Positions 12,580 to 24,543 of a stretch of DNA of 64,000 nucleotides are shown here, in pieces. The position numbers and the translations under genes are program-made. Source of the DNA: Prototheca cutis (taxonomy: Eukaryota; Chlorophyta; Trebouxiophyceae; Chlorellales; Chlorellaceae); assembly GCA_002897115.2 (NCBI GenBank), contig BCIH01000010.1:403475-467474 (forward strand). The letters run 5' to 3'. The first letter of the stretch is position 1; every line of letters starts with the position of its first letter. The notes below the pieces were generated by a model that had not been told where the DNA came from, did no database searches, and worked only from the letters and a program-made list of their open reading frames with translations.

Positions 12580-13283
12580 TCACACAAAAGTCAACAGAAC
12601 AGAGCAGAACAGGGAAACCCTCCCGTGCATGACGTGCCTGGCGACGGGTGGGGTGAGGGCGAGGGTGATCGGGGCACGGACTGGGATGAGGGCCTTGTTG
12701 GCAATGAAGGCCAGGGCCAGGCTGGAGCTGGATCCCTCCAGCATGCGCCGCACCCAGCCATGCTCCTCCGGCGGCGTGTCCTCCTCCGTGGGAGACATGA
12801 GCCCCACACGCTGCAGTGCCCCAGCCACATCCACCTGGCTCTTCACAGCCAGGTAACATCCTGTGTTGATGAGGCAGGGGAATGGTGTGCTGAGTGAGCG
12901 AGTGCAGGCGGCGTGCACCATTCAAAATGGCAGTACACACCACTCCAATGTCAGCAACGCATGTGTGCGCCATGCACGGCGCAGCAAGCGGCGCTCCCAT
13001 CCCACACGGGGTAGTGTAAACACAGCAGCGGCAGGCCAGCTTCCCAAGACCGACGCTTGCCTGTGAAGCAGAATGCGTAGACGCTGAAGTGGACACCCAC
13101 AGCGACCTTGCCATATTTTTTAAACAATTGTGTGATTCTAGCCTGCGCGCTCTGGCCTCCTGCGCTCTGGGAGCCGTTGCCGGTGGCAGCAGGGGAGGGG
13201 CTCGGAGCGGCCATCGCTCCTGCAACCGGAGCTCCACTCGGCAGCAACCCTGACTTGACTCCCGTGTATCGATGTGTATACAA
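12580..13283 (-). CDS. DUF1279 (FAM210-like) membrane protein
   Basis: Two minus-strand exons, 13283..13061 and 12860..12580, give 167 residues. The junction uses a GC-AG intron: exon 1 ends in ACAG before gcaagc, and exon 2 begins with GA, rebuilding a Gly codon. The joined sequence reads YGKVAVGVHFSVYAF, then GCYLAVKSQVDVAGAL, and ends ALIPVRAPITLALTPPVAR. These are the conserved parts of DUF1279: a short helix, a membrane segment and a second membrane segment near PVRAPIT. Human FAM210A and FAM210B are mitochondrial inner-membrane members. Algal and plant members are predicted for mitochondria or plastids, and their role is not settled. A second in-frame Met at 13214 is an equally possible start. 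The last ~15 residues, after VARHV, could be intron read-through. Confidence 0.82.
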
Positions 13284-14269
13284 AGGGCGTTAAATCTACG
13301 CTTCAATGCGCTAGCTAGCAGAGCCCGGAATGTGATGGCGCAATCGTCCCATGGCATCCCAGCAGCCGTCCCTCTGAACTCGTCGTGACGTGATGGTGGA
13401 CTGAGCAGTTGGCTCCTGGCCCACAGGGAGGATATCCTGCCCACGGGCATCGACCAACAGCATATGCTTTTTCAAACAGGACTTGCACCTGCCAGCATGG
13501 GACACCATTTTGCCACCATATTGAAGATTGTCAGCATTCGAGGGTGCTCTTCAACATCGATTGCTTCCATATTGCATGGCCACACAGAGCTACGGCGCAC
13601 CTCTTCTTCAGGGTGCACACACTGGGCGGCATTGCACGAGGCACCCATAGCTGCAATCTGAAAGGATGGGTCGATTGCGAAACTGACTCCATCCCTCTCA
13701 AAGAGAGCCGGCCAACCAGTGCAGGATGCAGGCACTGCCTTCTTTGGTCCGATCCACACCTCCAATTCAAGTATCCCGCGAACTGTTGCCTAGCACGCAA
13801 GAGAGATATCATAGTGGATGACCAAGACAAGTCAAGCGGTGCTGGAGACGTCGAGGGTGTTGTTTGCCAGAAGGGTGTTGGCCGCCCGAGTCGCAGGGGT
13901 GGGCCACGCAACGAGAGATCACGCGAGGCCCTACCCCATCCTCCCGCACTTATTACATGCAGCAATAATTACTTCACTGTGAACCGCACGGAGGCTTGCG
14001 ACGTTTGCCTGAGCTGACAGGTGCCTGTGATCGCTGGACGCGACAGCTCCGACCTCAGAGCGTCACTCCTTTTCAGTGGGGTTGACCTCGCTTGGCGGAA
14101 ACATCCGCCGAGGAGGACAGAGACAATATCGGGCCGCCAACAGAGCGCCTTCCATCGACGTATGGAGTGTTTGGCATATTATGTACAAGGATCATGCTGA
14201 TCGCGAGCCGATCGCGTCCTCATGACTGACAACTGATCCACCAGGTTTGCTCGGTAGGGCGGTACCGAC
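13284..14269. other. 986-base divergent spacer, no supported gene
   Basis: This spacer separates the divergent DUF1279 and PH-PLAT genes and should hold both promoters. Minus-strand frames at 13472-13765 and 13311-13508 read like unique protein (for example FAIDPSFQIAAMG). They are short, in different frames and lack a family match. They may be a decayed gene or chance. No tRNA or terminal-repeat structure was found. Confidence 0.35.
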
Positions 14270-17200
14270 ATGGAGTCGTGGGAGTGGTGGCGGCACATCC
14301 GCGCCGAGAGCCCCGGCCCTGGAGATGTAATGGAATGGACCAGGCGACAGCATGTCTGGGTTCCAGAACAGGGCATGACCCCGCCGCTGCACGCGGGCTG
14401 GCTGCTGAAGGCCGCAGATCTCGGCCACTCTCGGAAGTGGCGGCGTCGATGGGTACGTACCTCGGGCAATGTTGAGAAAGNGCACTTTCGACTGCAACCC
14501 ATGACCCTCCAGTCCGTTCTAGTGTCGAATTTTGCTTACCATTTCGACCCTGTAAGGTGGTTTTGGCGGCGGACCGGCTGTGCTACGCAGCCTCCCCGGA
14601 TGCCAGCGCCGAGGCTAGGTACATCCCGCTTGACCGAGTTCCGGTCAGGGCCATCCCTCGCGGCTATCACCCGGATGTCGGCACCAGTCTGGTCGACGAT
14701 CGACACGTCGACGTCGGCCCAGCCCTGGCCGGCTGCGTTTTCAGCTTAGCTTGCGGGTCCCATGTCCACCTCTTCGCAGCCAGCAGCCCCGAGGAGGCCC
14801 AGGTCGGTGGCGCCCATGCTTTGGATCTCGACCGCTAACCTTGCCTTGAACGGGCCGTCCCCAGGGATGAGTGAAATCGCGTGTTTTAATGCATTCATCA
14901 GTGATGTTTGTACTGGGCGGATACTGCTGCTGGTGGTCCGTGACAGATGGGCTGCTTGGTTCTTAAGACCCAACCTTGTACCCCGTCAGGTTTGGCTGTC
15001 CAAGATTCGGAGCGCATGGACACGGTGTTTCCAAGACCCTCATCGAGTGCTGCCACACGGGCGGGGGACACTGGACCTCGCCGGGGCCACAAACATGCTG
15101 GACGCGCAGATCACCTCTGGCGCGCTCCATCCCCCGCTGATCCTGCCGCCCCCGCTGTCGGCACCAAGGCCAACGCCAGCACCAGCGGCAGTCCCACCGC
15201 GTTCAGGGCCCAGCACCAACGTCACTCTGCTCGATCTGGGGACTGGGCGGAGCCGCCAGGCAGCTACGGCAAGGCCCCTGGAGGGTCAGGCAGTGTACGT
15301 GGTGCAGGTCGTCACGGGGGACAGAAAGAAAGCAGGAACGAGCGCATGCGTGTTCCTGGAACTGCACGGCGTGGAAGGTTCCTCGGGCGAGCACGCGCTG
15401 GAGCCGCGAGCGGGGTCAAACCCGCCTTTCCAGCGGGCGTCCACATCGAGCTTCAAGATCCGGTGCCAGGCCCTGGGTCCCCTCAAATCAGTTACGCCGT
15501 TTTTGTGTGTTTGGGAAGGGGGGGGGGCCTTGATTGTGCATATGCGTGCATGGTTGTCGGTGGGGAAGGAAGTGGAGGCTGGTGCTTTCAGCTTAATCTG
15601 GTGGTCGTGACTAGCATTCCCAGGATCATCTTCCGGCTGCAATCTCCAGGGCCCACTGATCCACACACCTCAAGACCCCCCCTACACCAAACCTGGTGCA
15701 GCTCACGGTGATGCATGATGCAACCGGCCCACAGCCGTCCTGGTTCTTGCAAGAAATTCGCGTCAAGCGACGGGAGATCCAGGGTCTATGGACGGTGTTC
15801 CCTTGCAACCGCTGGCTCTCGGCAACTCACGAAGACGGGTGCGCTCAGGCGGAGTGATGGGAAAGCACCAGCAATGGGTTAACTAATTTGGGAGTCCAAA
15901 AACGTCCTTGAAGTAACCATATGGGTTGCGGTAGTGCCTTGCCCATTCACCTTTATCTCCTCTTTTTGGAGAGCCTGATTGCAATCCATTTCCCGCCCAA
16001 TAAACACAAATAATATAGGAGGATCTTGCGTCATTTGGTGGCGGAGCAGGAAGCTGCAGGAAAGCTGGCACAGCAAGCGGCTTTCCAGGTCCGATTCCAG
16101 CTGGCATCGGCCCTTGGGGCGACGTTGGACAGCTGTGAAAGCCCCTTCTCCCTTGGCTGCATGTTGGAAGAGGAGCAGCCGGGGACAAATAAATTGTCGC
16201 CTGCTGCAAAGCGCAGCGGCCAGCACTGGGCGGACGTTGCGTTGCATGCCGGCACGGCCTCCGGCCAAGCCTGCTGTGTCGTCAGTGACGCCCTGGGGAT
16301 CAGCCACCCGACGGGGGTCTTGGTCTCCTGCGCTGACAGACGTGTGATCAAATGCTTGGCGGCTGTGCAGGTGGAGCTGCTGGCCTCGGGGGAGGTGTGG
16401 TTCTGGGCCCGCGATGATGGCCAGGCGATGGTCGACGCGCGGGAGGCTGGAGAACAACAACGCATGACCGCCGGCACTAGTGCTATGGTGAGGCTGCAGC
16501 TGCGACCGGCAGATGCCGCCGCGATGACTAACACAACCAATGCAGCAGCACCGGCGATGGCACACCTCAGCCCCCCCGAATGGCTGCGCATCACGCTGGC
16601 CACCAGTCCCTTTGAGGGCGCCGGGACGGGGTGCGGCGTGGCGGTGCAACTGCACGGCGCGTCGAGCAGCACGGGGATGATGACGCTTCCCTCGCAGGCG
16701 GGTGNTTTTGACCCTGGAGCCCAGACCTCGTTCAGGGTCCAGGTTGCGCCTCTGGGCAGGCTTGCCAGGCTCACTGTCGGGCACGACGGCCGGGGACCCT
16801 GCCCACACTGGCACTTGAACTGGTTGGAAGTTACCAATGAAGCCTCTGGTGAGGAAGCGGCGTGTTTGACTGAGGAGCGGGTTGTTCATCAGTTGGGAGT
16901 GCCATGGGCCATGGAAATAGACCTCTCCCTCCCCTCAACTCCCAATTTAAAAAATCCCTGGCTGCCCCAAACGCCACCCAGGCACACGCCAAGGCTTTGC
17001 CTGCAGACAGTGGCTGTCCAGAGACCGCGGCGCAGGCCAGACCTGTTTGACCCTGGTTCCATGCCCGGACGACGTCCGGATGCGACCGCACGAGTACCTC
17101 GTCCAGGCTTGTGGGCCCGGGGTCAAGACTCTGGGCCCCCTGCGTGGGTGCGCCGTGACCCTCCATGGTGCTGCAGCCAGCGCGGGGGGTGTGAGCCTGG

Positions 17201-20200
17201 GACCAGAGGGCCATGCCACGATCAAGGCCCAGCCCTTGGGGCCGCTGCGGAGGTCGACACTCGAGGGCGTTGCCCTGGCAGGCGACGGCTGGCGGCTGGA
17301 GGAACTGCGCGTCAGCTGCGGCACTCTGGGTCTACATGCCACGTTCCCAGTGCCCGAGGGAATGGGGCAGGGGCCTACGCCTGCAATGCTGGAGCTGTTC
17401 CCAGAAGGCGCGCTGGTGCAGACAGACCATGTCACCAGGGCTGTGGTAACCTCCGCACAGCTTCTCGGAGCGCTTCCAAGTACAGGTGGCCGGGCCCAGA
17501 AGGGTCTCGGCTGTCTTGGAATGGCCGAGCCAGAGCCTGCGCTGTACCAGGCACAGGTCGTGCTCTCTTGTTTTGACCCTGGTGCAAGACCCGAGACTGG
17601 CGCCGGCTCATGCTTTGGAGGCGGCCGGGGGGGCATGGATCATTACCCCCGTGGCGCTGCTGAATACCGGGCCCCGGGCCTGAAGTTGACCATGCATGGG
17701 AGCGATGGGAGTTGTGTAGGCCCCGTGAATCTGTGCTTTCCGGCGGCCGAACTGGGGACAAACAGCTTCACTTTCCCACTGGCTGCCCGGCTGCTACCTG
17801 ATGTTGCCAGCCTGATGCTGGCCTGGGAAATGGGCCCTCCGGAACCAGTCTGGCGGCTGGAGTGGGTCCTGGTCTCCGTAGTGGTCGGCGGTCACGAGGG
17901 CCAATCCTTCTGGTTCCCAGCTGGGAAGCAGCTGCATGCCGCGGGATCGTGCCGCCTGGCTGTCAAGACCATGCCTGCTGACGGGCCAGTTATTGACGCC
18001 TGGTCGCCGGCTGGTCAAGGACCAAGCATGGACGTCATGTCGCCACCACAGCACATCGCGGGCCCCAACCCCGGCATGGGCTCTGGGCCTGGGGCCATCC
18101 GCAAGGTGCCCAAGGTACACCCGGCGGCAATGGCACATGAACCCCTGCAGCCGGCGGTTGTAGCGAAGGCAGCTGAGCAATCCCCAGTTGATGTATGGGC
18201 TCGTTCTTCTTTTGGCTTTGTGTTGGGAGGGAGGCACCCTTGCAACCGTCCACATTCTACCTTGCAAATCCCTATAACCATGACAATGCAGTGTGCTGCT
18301 GTGCGGGAGCTGCCTCCAAGGGTGCCCATCCGGGTCGCGGTGTACACTTCCGACTGCCTTGGAGAAGGACATCCGCAGGGACTGGACTTGGTGCTGCATG
18401 CTCGTAGCGGCGCCGGGCGACCGGGGTCCGACGGTGCTGCCCTGATCCGACAGCAGCGCGTCCGCCTGGACATCAACAGCATTGCAACGCAGCCGGGGCA
18501 TGTGGCGGAGCAGGCGGCGTCGCTGGGCTTGACGCTTCAGGACATTGCACATGCAGAACTGATCATGGACCGGGTATCCCCAGGAGGCACCACCTGGCAC
18601 TGCGACTTTGTAGCCCTGAGCGCGGCGGAGGAGACGCTGTACTTCCCCTGCTCCACCGCCTTTGGCAGCCGGCTGTCGGCCCGGTTGCAGCCTAGCTGGC
18701 GCAACCCCCGGGCAGACTGCCTGCTCTACACAGTGCAGATCGACGCATCTCCTGCACTCCCATTGCATGTCCTCGTACGGCTCAGGGGCACGGCGCAGGA
18801 CGCCGAGCAAGCCGGCTGGCGTCGTGTGGCCGGCAGGGAAGCTGCCCTGCAGCTGTACCCCCTGGGACGTCTCACCTGGGTCAACCTCCGGAGCTCAAAC
18901 CCCGCCTCCCAGCCCTGGTACCTGGAAAGTTTCCGAGTCACGGCAGCAGCCACGCGCCAGACATTTCGCGTACCGGCGCACTGCTGGATCGGCGACAGCG
19001 AGGCGGAGGTCTACAGCTTCCCAGCAGTTGCGGAGGATGATCTGGTCTGTTGTTCTCTGGACCTCCATCTGTCGGCTGCTGGGCTGGTAAACAAGTGCAG
19101 ACCCTTTTTGAGCTGGCGCGGCCTACGTCAGGACTTGATCAAGGCCGGCGTGCAGTCTGCGAGCCCTGACCTCTTCCCCGGAGGCCTTGAGAAATCGCCA
19201 CCAAAACTGTACCTAAGCCCTCCAGCCCAGGAGGCATGGGCCAGTGGCCGCTGTTCCTGCACGCTCTGGCTGCCCAGGGCCAGACTGCCCGATTCTGGCA
19301 CCCTGTCGTTTGGTCTCAAAGGGATGGACAGGACTGACTGCGTCGTCCTGCACTGGGCAGCGCTACGCCTCCCTCCCAAACAATCCAAACCCACGGTGAG
19401 AAGAGAATGCACGTGTTCTGGAGCGGGTGATGAGAGGTCGCCGAGTTTTGACAATCATGGAGTTTGTCGAGGGGTGCCATCTCACGCAATGATGGCCTTG
19501 CCTTCCATCTTCGCACCCACCAACAATGCAATCCTCCCCACCTCCCCCCCAAAATTGTATGTTAGATCTGGTATTTCGAAGCTGAAGCACTGCTGGATGC
19601 TGACTGCGCTGCGCCAGCCGACCTGCACCTCGTGCACAGCTGTCCAGATCGTGGTAGCGCATGCAAGGTAGGGGACCAACTGGTGGGGTTTTCAAGACCA
19701 GCCACCAGTAGAGGAAGAGGTTATGTTGTGAGATTCAAAACCGCACTGCAACTCTCTTTGCCATGCCCTGCACATTACAGGTGTCCATCACCACAGCGGC
19801 GGCGCCTGACGCCGGTCTCAGCTACGAAACAGCGGCTGTGCTGTCGCTGCTTGGCAGCTCTGGTGCCCAGCTCCGGCACCTCATTCGCTGGGCGCCCGGC
19901 TCCTTCCTGCCAGCTTCTACCCAGATACTCCAGTTCAAAGGGCCAGGTTGACTTGGCCGGCTGGTTGGAGGCTGTTAGACTCCTAATTGCACAGGACATG
20001 ATTTGTGTGTTTCCTGGCCAGGGTCTGGGTGCGGTGACTCAGAAATGGGCGATGACGTCTCCTCAGAGGACAGTCACATGTCAAGTTTTGTGTGGACCAC
20101 CTGGCAACGACAGCACCACCATCCTCACTTTATCCGGGGAGCATCACGTTTTCCCTAGCATGTGTCCTGCATCAAGCAAACACACGTGCTCTATTGCACC

Positions 20201-23200
20201 ACAGATCTCGGAGGATCCATCGCAGAGGCAACCGTTGCGCTGTACAGCAAGCATAGCCAATGCTCCTGGAGGATCTCGGAGATTTCTGTCGCACGCGGTC
20301 GCACNGGTGGCGATGCCAGCACGCTAATCCCCTCACCAAACACCACATTGCCGCCAAACACATTGCGGTTTGTCCCCGGCAAACCCACACAGGCGCCATC
20401 TCCCTTTGCCAGCCCGCAACTGTCTGCTTCCAGCGGTGCAGTCCCCCCACCTGCACCGCCGCCTCCCACGCTCACCGTGACCGTGCATGCCAGCAGACAG
20501 GCAGCAGGGGCGACGACGTCTTTGATCCAGGTGGGGTTGGCTGGCACACGAGGGTCCACCCCGCTGTGCACGCTGTGCCGGGGCTCCGAGCCCAGCGAGC
20601 GCCACGATGCGGCCATCGAGACGACGGGCGTTGGGCGCATCCGGCGGATTATCCTCGTAAACAATGCAGCAGGTGGGGGCGGGGGTTGGCACAGGGTTTT
20701 GAAATGAGGGTTTGATGGTTGGATTGGCAGAGTATTTCATTGGCGTACCCCATTCTCATCGGCGTACACTACCCCCCCTTCGCCTCCCTTCCCAGCCCCC
20801 ANNNNNNNNNNNNNNNNNNNNNNNNNNNNNNNNNNNNNNNNNNNNNNNNNNNNNNNNNNNNNNNNNNNNNNNNNNNNNNNNNNNNNNNNNNNNNNNNNNN
20901 NNNNNNTCATCACTCGCTGGTACACCCCCCCACACACACACACCCACCCACCCACAACTTTTCAGGTTCGCATCCTGACTGGTTGGTCTTTGGGGCCGAG
21001 ATTTGGGACCCGGTTGCCCGAGCCAGGACTTGGTTTGGGACGCCAAGCCTCCTGCCAGGCGGTTCCAAACTTGAGCTGGTGCCCAGCACCCGGCCTGCCG
21101 AGGAGGAAAGCGAGAACGAGAGTATCGAGAGCACACCGGTGCCGATCGTACAGCGCATGACACCCTTTATGGCGGCCGCATCTCCGTCAAAGCCCGCCAC
21201 GTCAAGTCTAGCTGGTTTGTGGGTCGAGCAGGCAACTTCTTCCTCGATGGATGTCTGGTGCCTGGAGGTGCATACCAGTTCCCTGAGCCAGGCGGGGAGC
21301 GACAGGCATGGCGGCGGCAGCATCGCAGCAGGCTTGCCTCCCGCCGTGCTCTGCCTTTCCTGCGAGGCTGGTGCAGCCGGCGATGGCGGCACGTTCACCT
21401 TGCCACCATCCAGCTTCCCGCCGGCTTCCTGCAACGAGTACGACGTGCAGCTGCCCGGTCCCCCAGCTGCCATCTCCCTCTGGCTGGAGCAAGGGCCTGA
21501 ATGGGCCAAACTCCACCTAGACAGGCTCGAGCTCATCTCGCCGACTGGTCTTCGGTCGACGTACCCTGTTCGAACCTGGGTTAAAGCAGCCGAGACCCTT
21601 ACTGCACACATGGAGGACGCTGCGCAAGGGCCGGAGCTGTGTTCTATGAGAATTGATGTGAGCGATGTTCGGGGCAGTGCCAGCCAGTGCTGTCTCTTCC
21701 TCACGTTTGCCGATAGTCTAGGGCAGACGGCCGGTATGTAGCAGAGGGGGGTGTGGGGGTTTGTTTGCGCTTTCTTTCTGGAGAAGAGGCACACTACTGA
21801 TTTGGAATTTCGCACAATATTCATCAGGCATCCACCCAGACAGCCGTTGATGGCGTCGTGCCAGTCAACCTTTGAGGCAGGCCGCTGCAATGCCTAAAGG
21901 GTCCTACTCTTTATTTCACAATCAGAGGTCCAAGCTGTGGATGTCTCAGTTCTTGAAGAGTGTGGACCCCAGCTTCTGAAGACGGAAGTCGCGCTCCCCA
22001 ACCCCCAGACCTTTGAGACTGTCAGCTTGGCGTTGGACGGTCCAAGTGCGTGAAGAGCAGGAATTGGGCTTGGGGGTGGGGGTTTGATACATGGCGATTG
22101 CGTAACAATTGAAATGATGCGAATTGTGATTGCATGCAGCCCGTCGCATGCAATCACCGCTGCAGGGTTGGTCAATTGACCTTGTTCCTTCCTGCACAGC
22201 ATTGATCCCCCACTGAAATCATTCAATCTCGACACAGGTGGGCAGTCATGCTCGTTGTACGTGGGAGCCATCACTCTGGCACCCCAGAGGGATCCGGCAG
22301 CGACCAGCACCTTTCCCTGCAACCAGGTGCGGGAGTTTTCATTGTCATGGGAGAAAAGACTGCGTCGCCGGGTAGGGGAGGAACCCGTTTCCATTGTCAG
22401 GTGGAGTGGCGCCNGGAACAAAGAGCGTGGCCCATCGTTTCCCATTTGCTGCAGTGGGTCTTCTCGGAGCAAGTGGGTGGAGCACCGGACAGCGCGGGAA
22501 GCTCAACCGGCTACAGGATAGAAGTCCAGACGACACAGCAGAGGGGTTCAGGACTCAAGATGGGGGGTTACGTGTTGATCACTCTGAATGGACACCTGTC
22601 CCAAGCAGGTCAGTGGTGGCTGGGTGACTCATGAGTTTGGAGGGAAGTTTTATTCAGGCAATGGGGGTCATGATTGGAGACACGAATCGCAGAATGCCAT
22701 CAACAGTAGCCGTCCTTCGTACAGTGCCTGTCACAACACTCATGATCGCCACCCCCACCGGCCCTCCCCCGCCTCAGGCCCGTTCCGGCTGGGGCCCGCA
22801 CACAAGCACTCCCGGCCGCTGTTCCGGCGGGGCAGCCTGGATGTGTTTGAGTTTGCAGATGTGAGGCAGCTGGGTCCGCTGCACTCCATCACCATGTCTG
22901 TGGAAGGTGGTCGGAAGCTGGCTTGGCTTCCCGCCTGGGTCAAAGTCACGNAACTCGCCAGCGAGAGGGCTCCGGCATTCTTCCCCTGCCACCGGTGTGT
23001 CTTGCCTGGGGGTTCTTCTTCTTGTGTGCGCTTGACATACCGACCTGGCATCATTTTTTTATCTCATGGGGGTTCAACGGCGGTGATGATGATGACGACA
23101 TCATTCCCTGGTGGCCAACAACACAGGTGGCTCACGCACCCCCAGTCCTGGGGCAGCAATTCGCGTGAGGAATTTGCCGTGGTGGTGAGCGAGAGCGCGG

Positions 23201-24365
23201 CTGCCAGCCATGTGCTGAGTCCCCCTGGTCCTGCAACTGCCGAGGATCCAAGAGCCGGTACCATGCCCGAGCCGGCATTCTTGCCTGGGTACCAGCTCAC
23301 TTTCCACACCAGCCGTAGCTGCAACTCGGGTACATCAGCCAAGGTGGGCTGAAGTTGTAGTTGAGATGCGGGGATTTTAGGTAATTTGTTGATGCCGTTG
23401 AGCCCTGCAAACCGGCATGGTTGGGGTGTCAATAGCTGCTGCCTGGCTGTGTGAACCCATTTGCGGTTTTAGTGGTGTGGATCTCATCCTGGGGAATGAG
23501 CAGCGGATCAGGCCAGGTTCCTGGCAGCTTCCATCACAGCTTATGTGCCCCAACCCTACGACCCAACACCTCAGGCTTGCATGGAGCTACTTGGAAGCCG
23601 AGCGAGCAGCGGCGTGCTGCCGCTGATCCGGGCACGCCGTGCTTTCCGCCCAGGCGGCAAGGACACGTTCACGTTCCCGCACATCCCCTGGCTGGGAGAC
23701 ATCCGGTGCATGCGAGTGGGCACGGATGGCACCGGCCTCTTTCCCGGGTGGCACCTCCGGTGTGTTCTGTGTGTGAATTAGGGCTGGTTTTGCTTCCTCT
23801 GCTGGGTAGATAATTGTGCCATGGTCTCTTATGAAAAGCAGTGATCACGTGTTGCCCATCACATCCATGCCCTGTACCCATGGATTTTGATGCCTGGTGC
23901 AGCTGCCTGCTCCAAATTTCAGATGCAAACTTGCCAGAAATGAATTTCGTTGCTGCTGCATCTGTTTGGCGGCGGTCCCTCCCCCAAAACACAAAGCAAG
24001 CACGCTCCTCTCAAACTCCAAAAAACATTCGTCGCAGGTCCATTGAGGTGTGGCACATGCCCTCGGATCGGCGCTGGCACCTGCCCTGCGATGCCTGGAT
24101 CGATGCCAGTTGCAAGTTCAGCCGCTGGCTGACCGTGGACGACGGGTCAGAGGACCGCAAGTGGGCGGCGGCCGCCGCTGGGAACCAGGGTTTGAACCGG
24201 GGTCGAAAGAAGCACAACCCCCGAGAAGGAAACCCCCGGAAGACCGAGTCTGGCGACGGCATGATCATGGCCATGTACCGCTCCTGGCCCGACGGACCCA
24301 CTCGGTTTGGCAATGCGCCACGGTCTGCAGCGCCCTGGCAACTGCCTCACGGGCGGGGGGCCTGA
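14270..24365 (+). CDS. PH-domain protein with about a dozen PLAT/LH2 repeats (LOXHD1-like)
   Basis: Eighteen exons are proposed: 14270..14452, 14557..14802, 14990..15490, 15702..15838, 16019..16880, 17011..19395, 19566..19667, 19781..19946, 20022..20147, 20205..20672, 20966..21733, 21926..22039, 22238..22326, 22455..22608, 22778..22994, 23127..23343, 23575..23759 and 24038..24365. They sum to 2,416 codons and every phase agrees. Residues ~45-165 form a PH domain: GWLLKAADLGHSRKWRRRW, VVLAADRLCYAA, and a closing helix WLSKIRSAW. From ~245 onward come PLAT-like repeats with a recurring pattern: a Y/L-x-V-x-V opening (YVVQVVTGDRKKAGTSA), LGPL, LTVGHDGRGPCPHWHL and a closing FPCNRWLS. At least eleven copies are visible, some degenerate. 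No lipoxygenase, lipase or channel domain is present. PLAT domains bind lipids or partner proteins at membranes. LOXHD1 is the known PLAT-array protein. Exons 9 and 10 and a possible extra intron near 18190-18300 are uncertain. Confidence 0.85.
20802..20906. other. Assembly gap (105 n) inside an intron
   Basis: A run of n lies in the intron between exons 10 and 11 of the PH-PLAT gene. Phase 1 on both sides shows that no exon is needed within it. One flank is a sequence repeated at 25707..25740. Confidence 0.98.
20907..20940 (+). repeat. 34-base intronic repeat, copy 1
   Basis: The sequence from tcatcactcgctggtacacc through a short CA run is identical to 25707..25740. This copy abuts the assembly gap in a plus-strand intron. 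Confidence 0.9.
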
Positions 24366-24543
24366 GACGGGCGCGTCCTAGCTAGGCTGCAAGCTGCTTT
24401 TCTGTTGCGTTTCATGGATCGAATGGCACCCACCCTGTTATGTCTGTCATGTGCATGGGCATCCCGCCAATTGCGAACAAACCACTGGCAGCCAATGAAT
24501 TTCTGTGACATGAACGACCACTGCTTGCCATGCCAAGGACAAA

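Noticed and set aside
13472..13765. Small minus-strand protein in the divergent spacer
   Set aside because: The composition is plausible, but there is no start context, splice partner or family match.
15839..15857. Stop codon ending a short PH-PLAT gene at 15857
   Set aside because: A donor at 15839 (phase 2) and an acceptor before 16019 (phase 2) skip the stop and continue in the frame of the next PLAT repeat.
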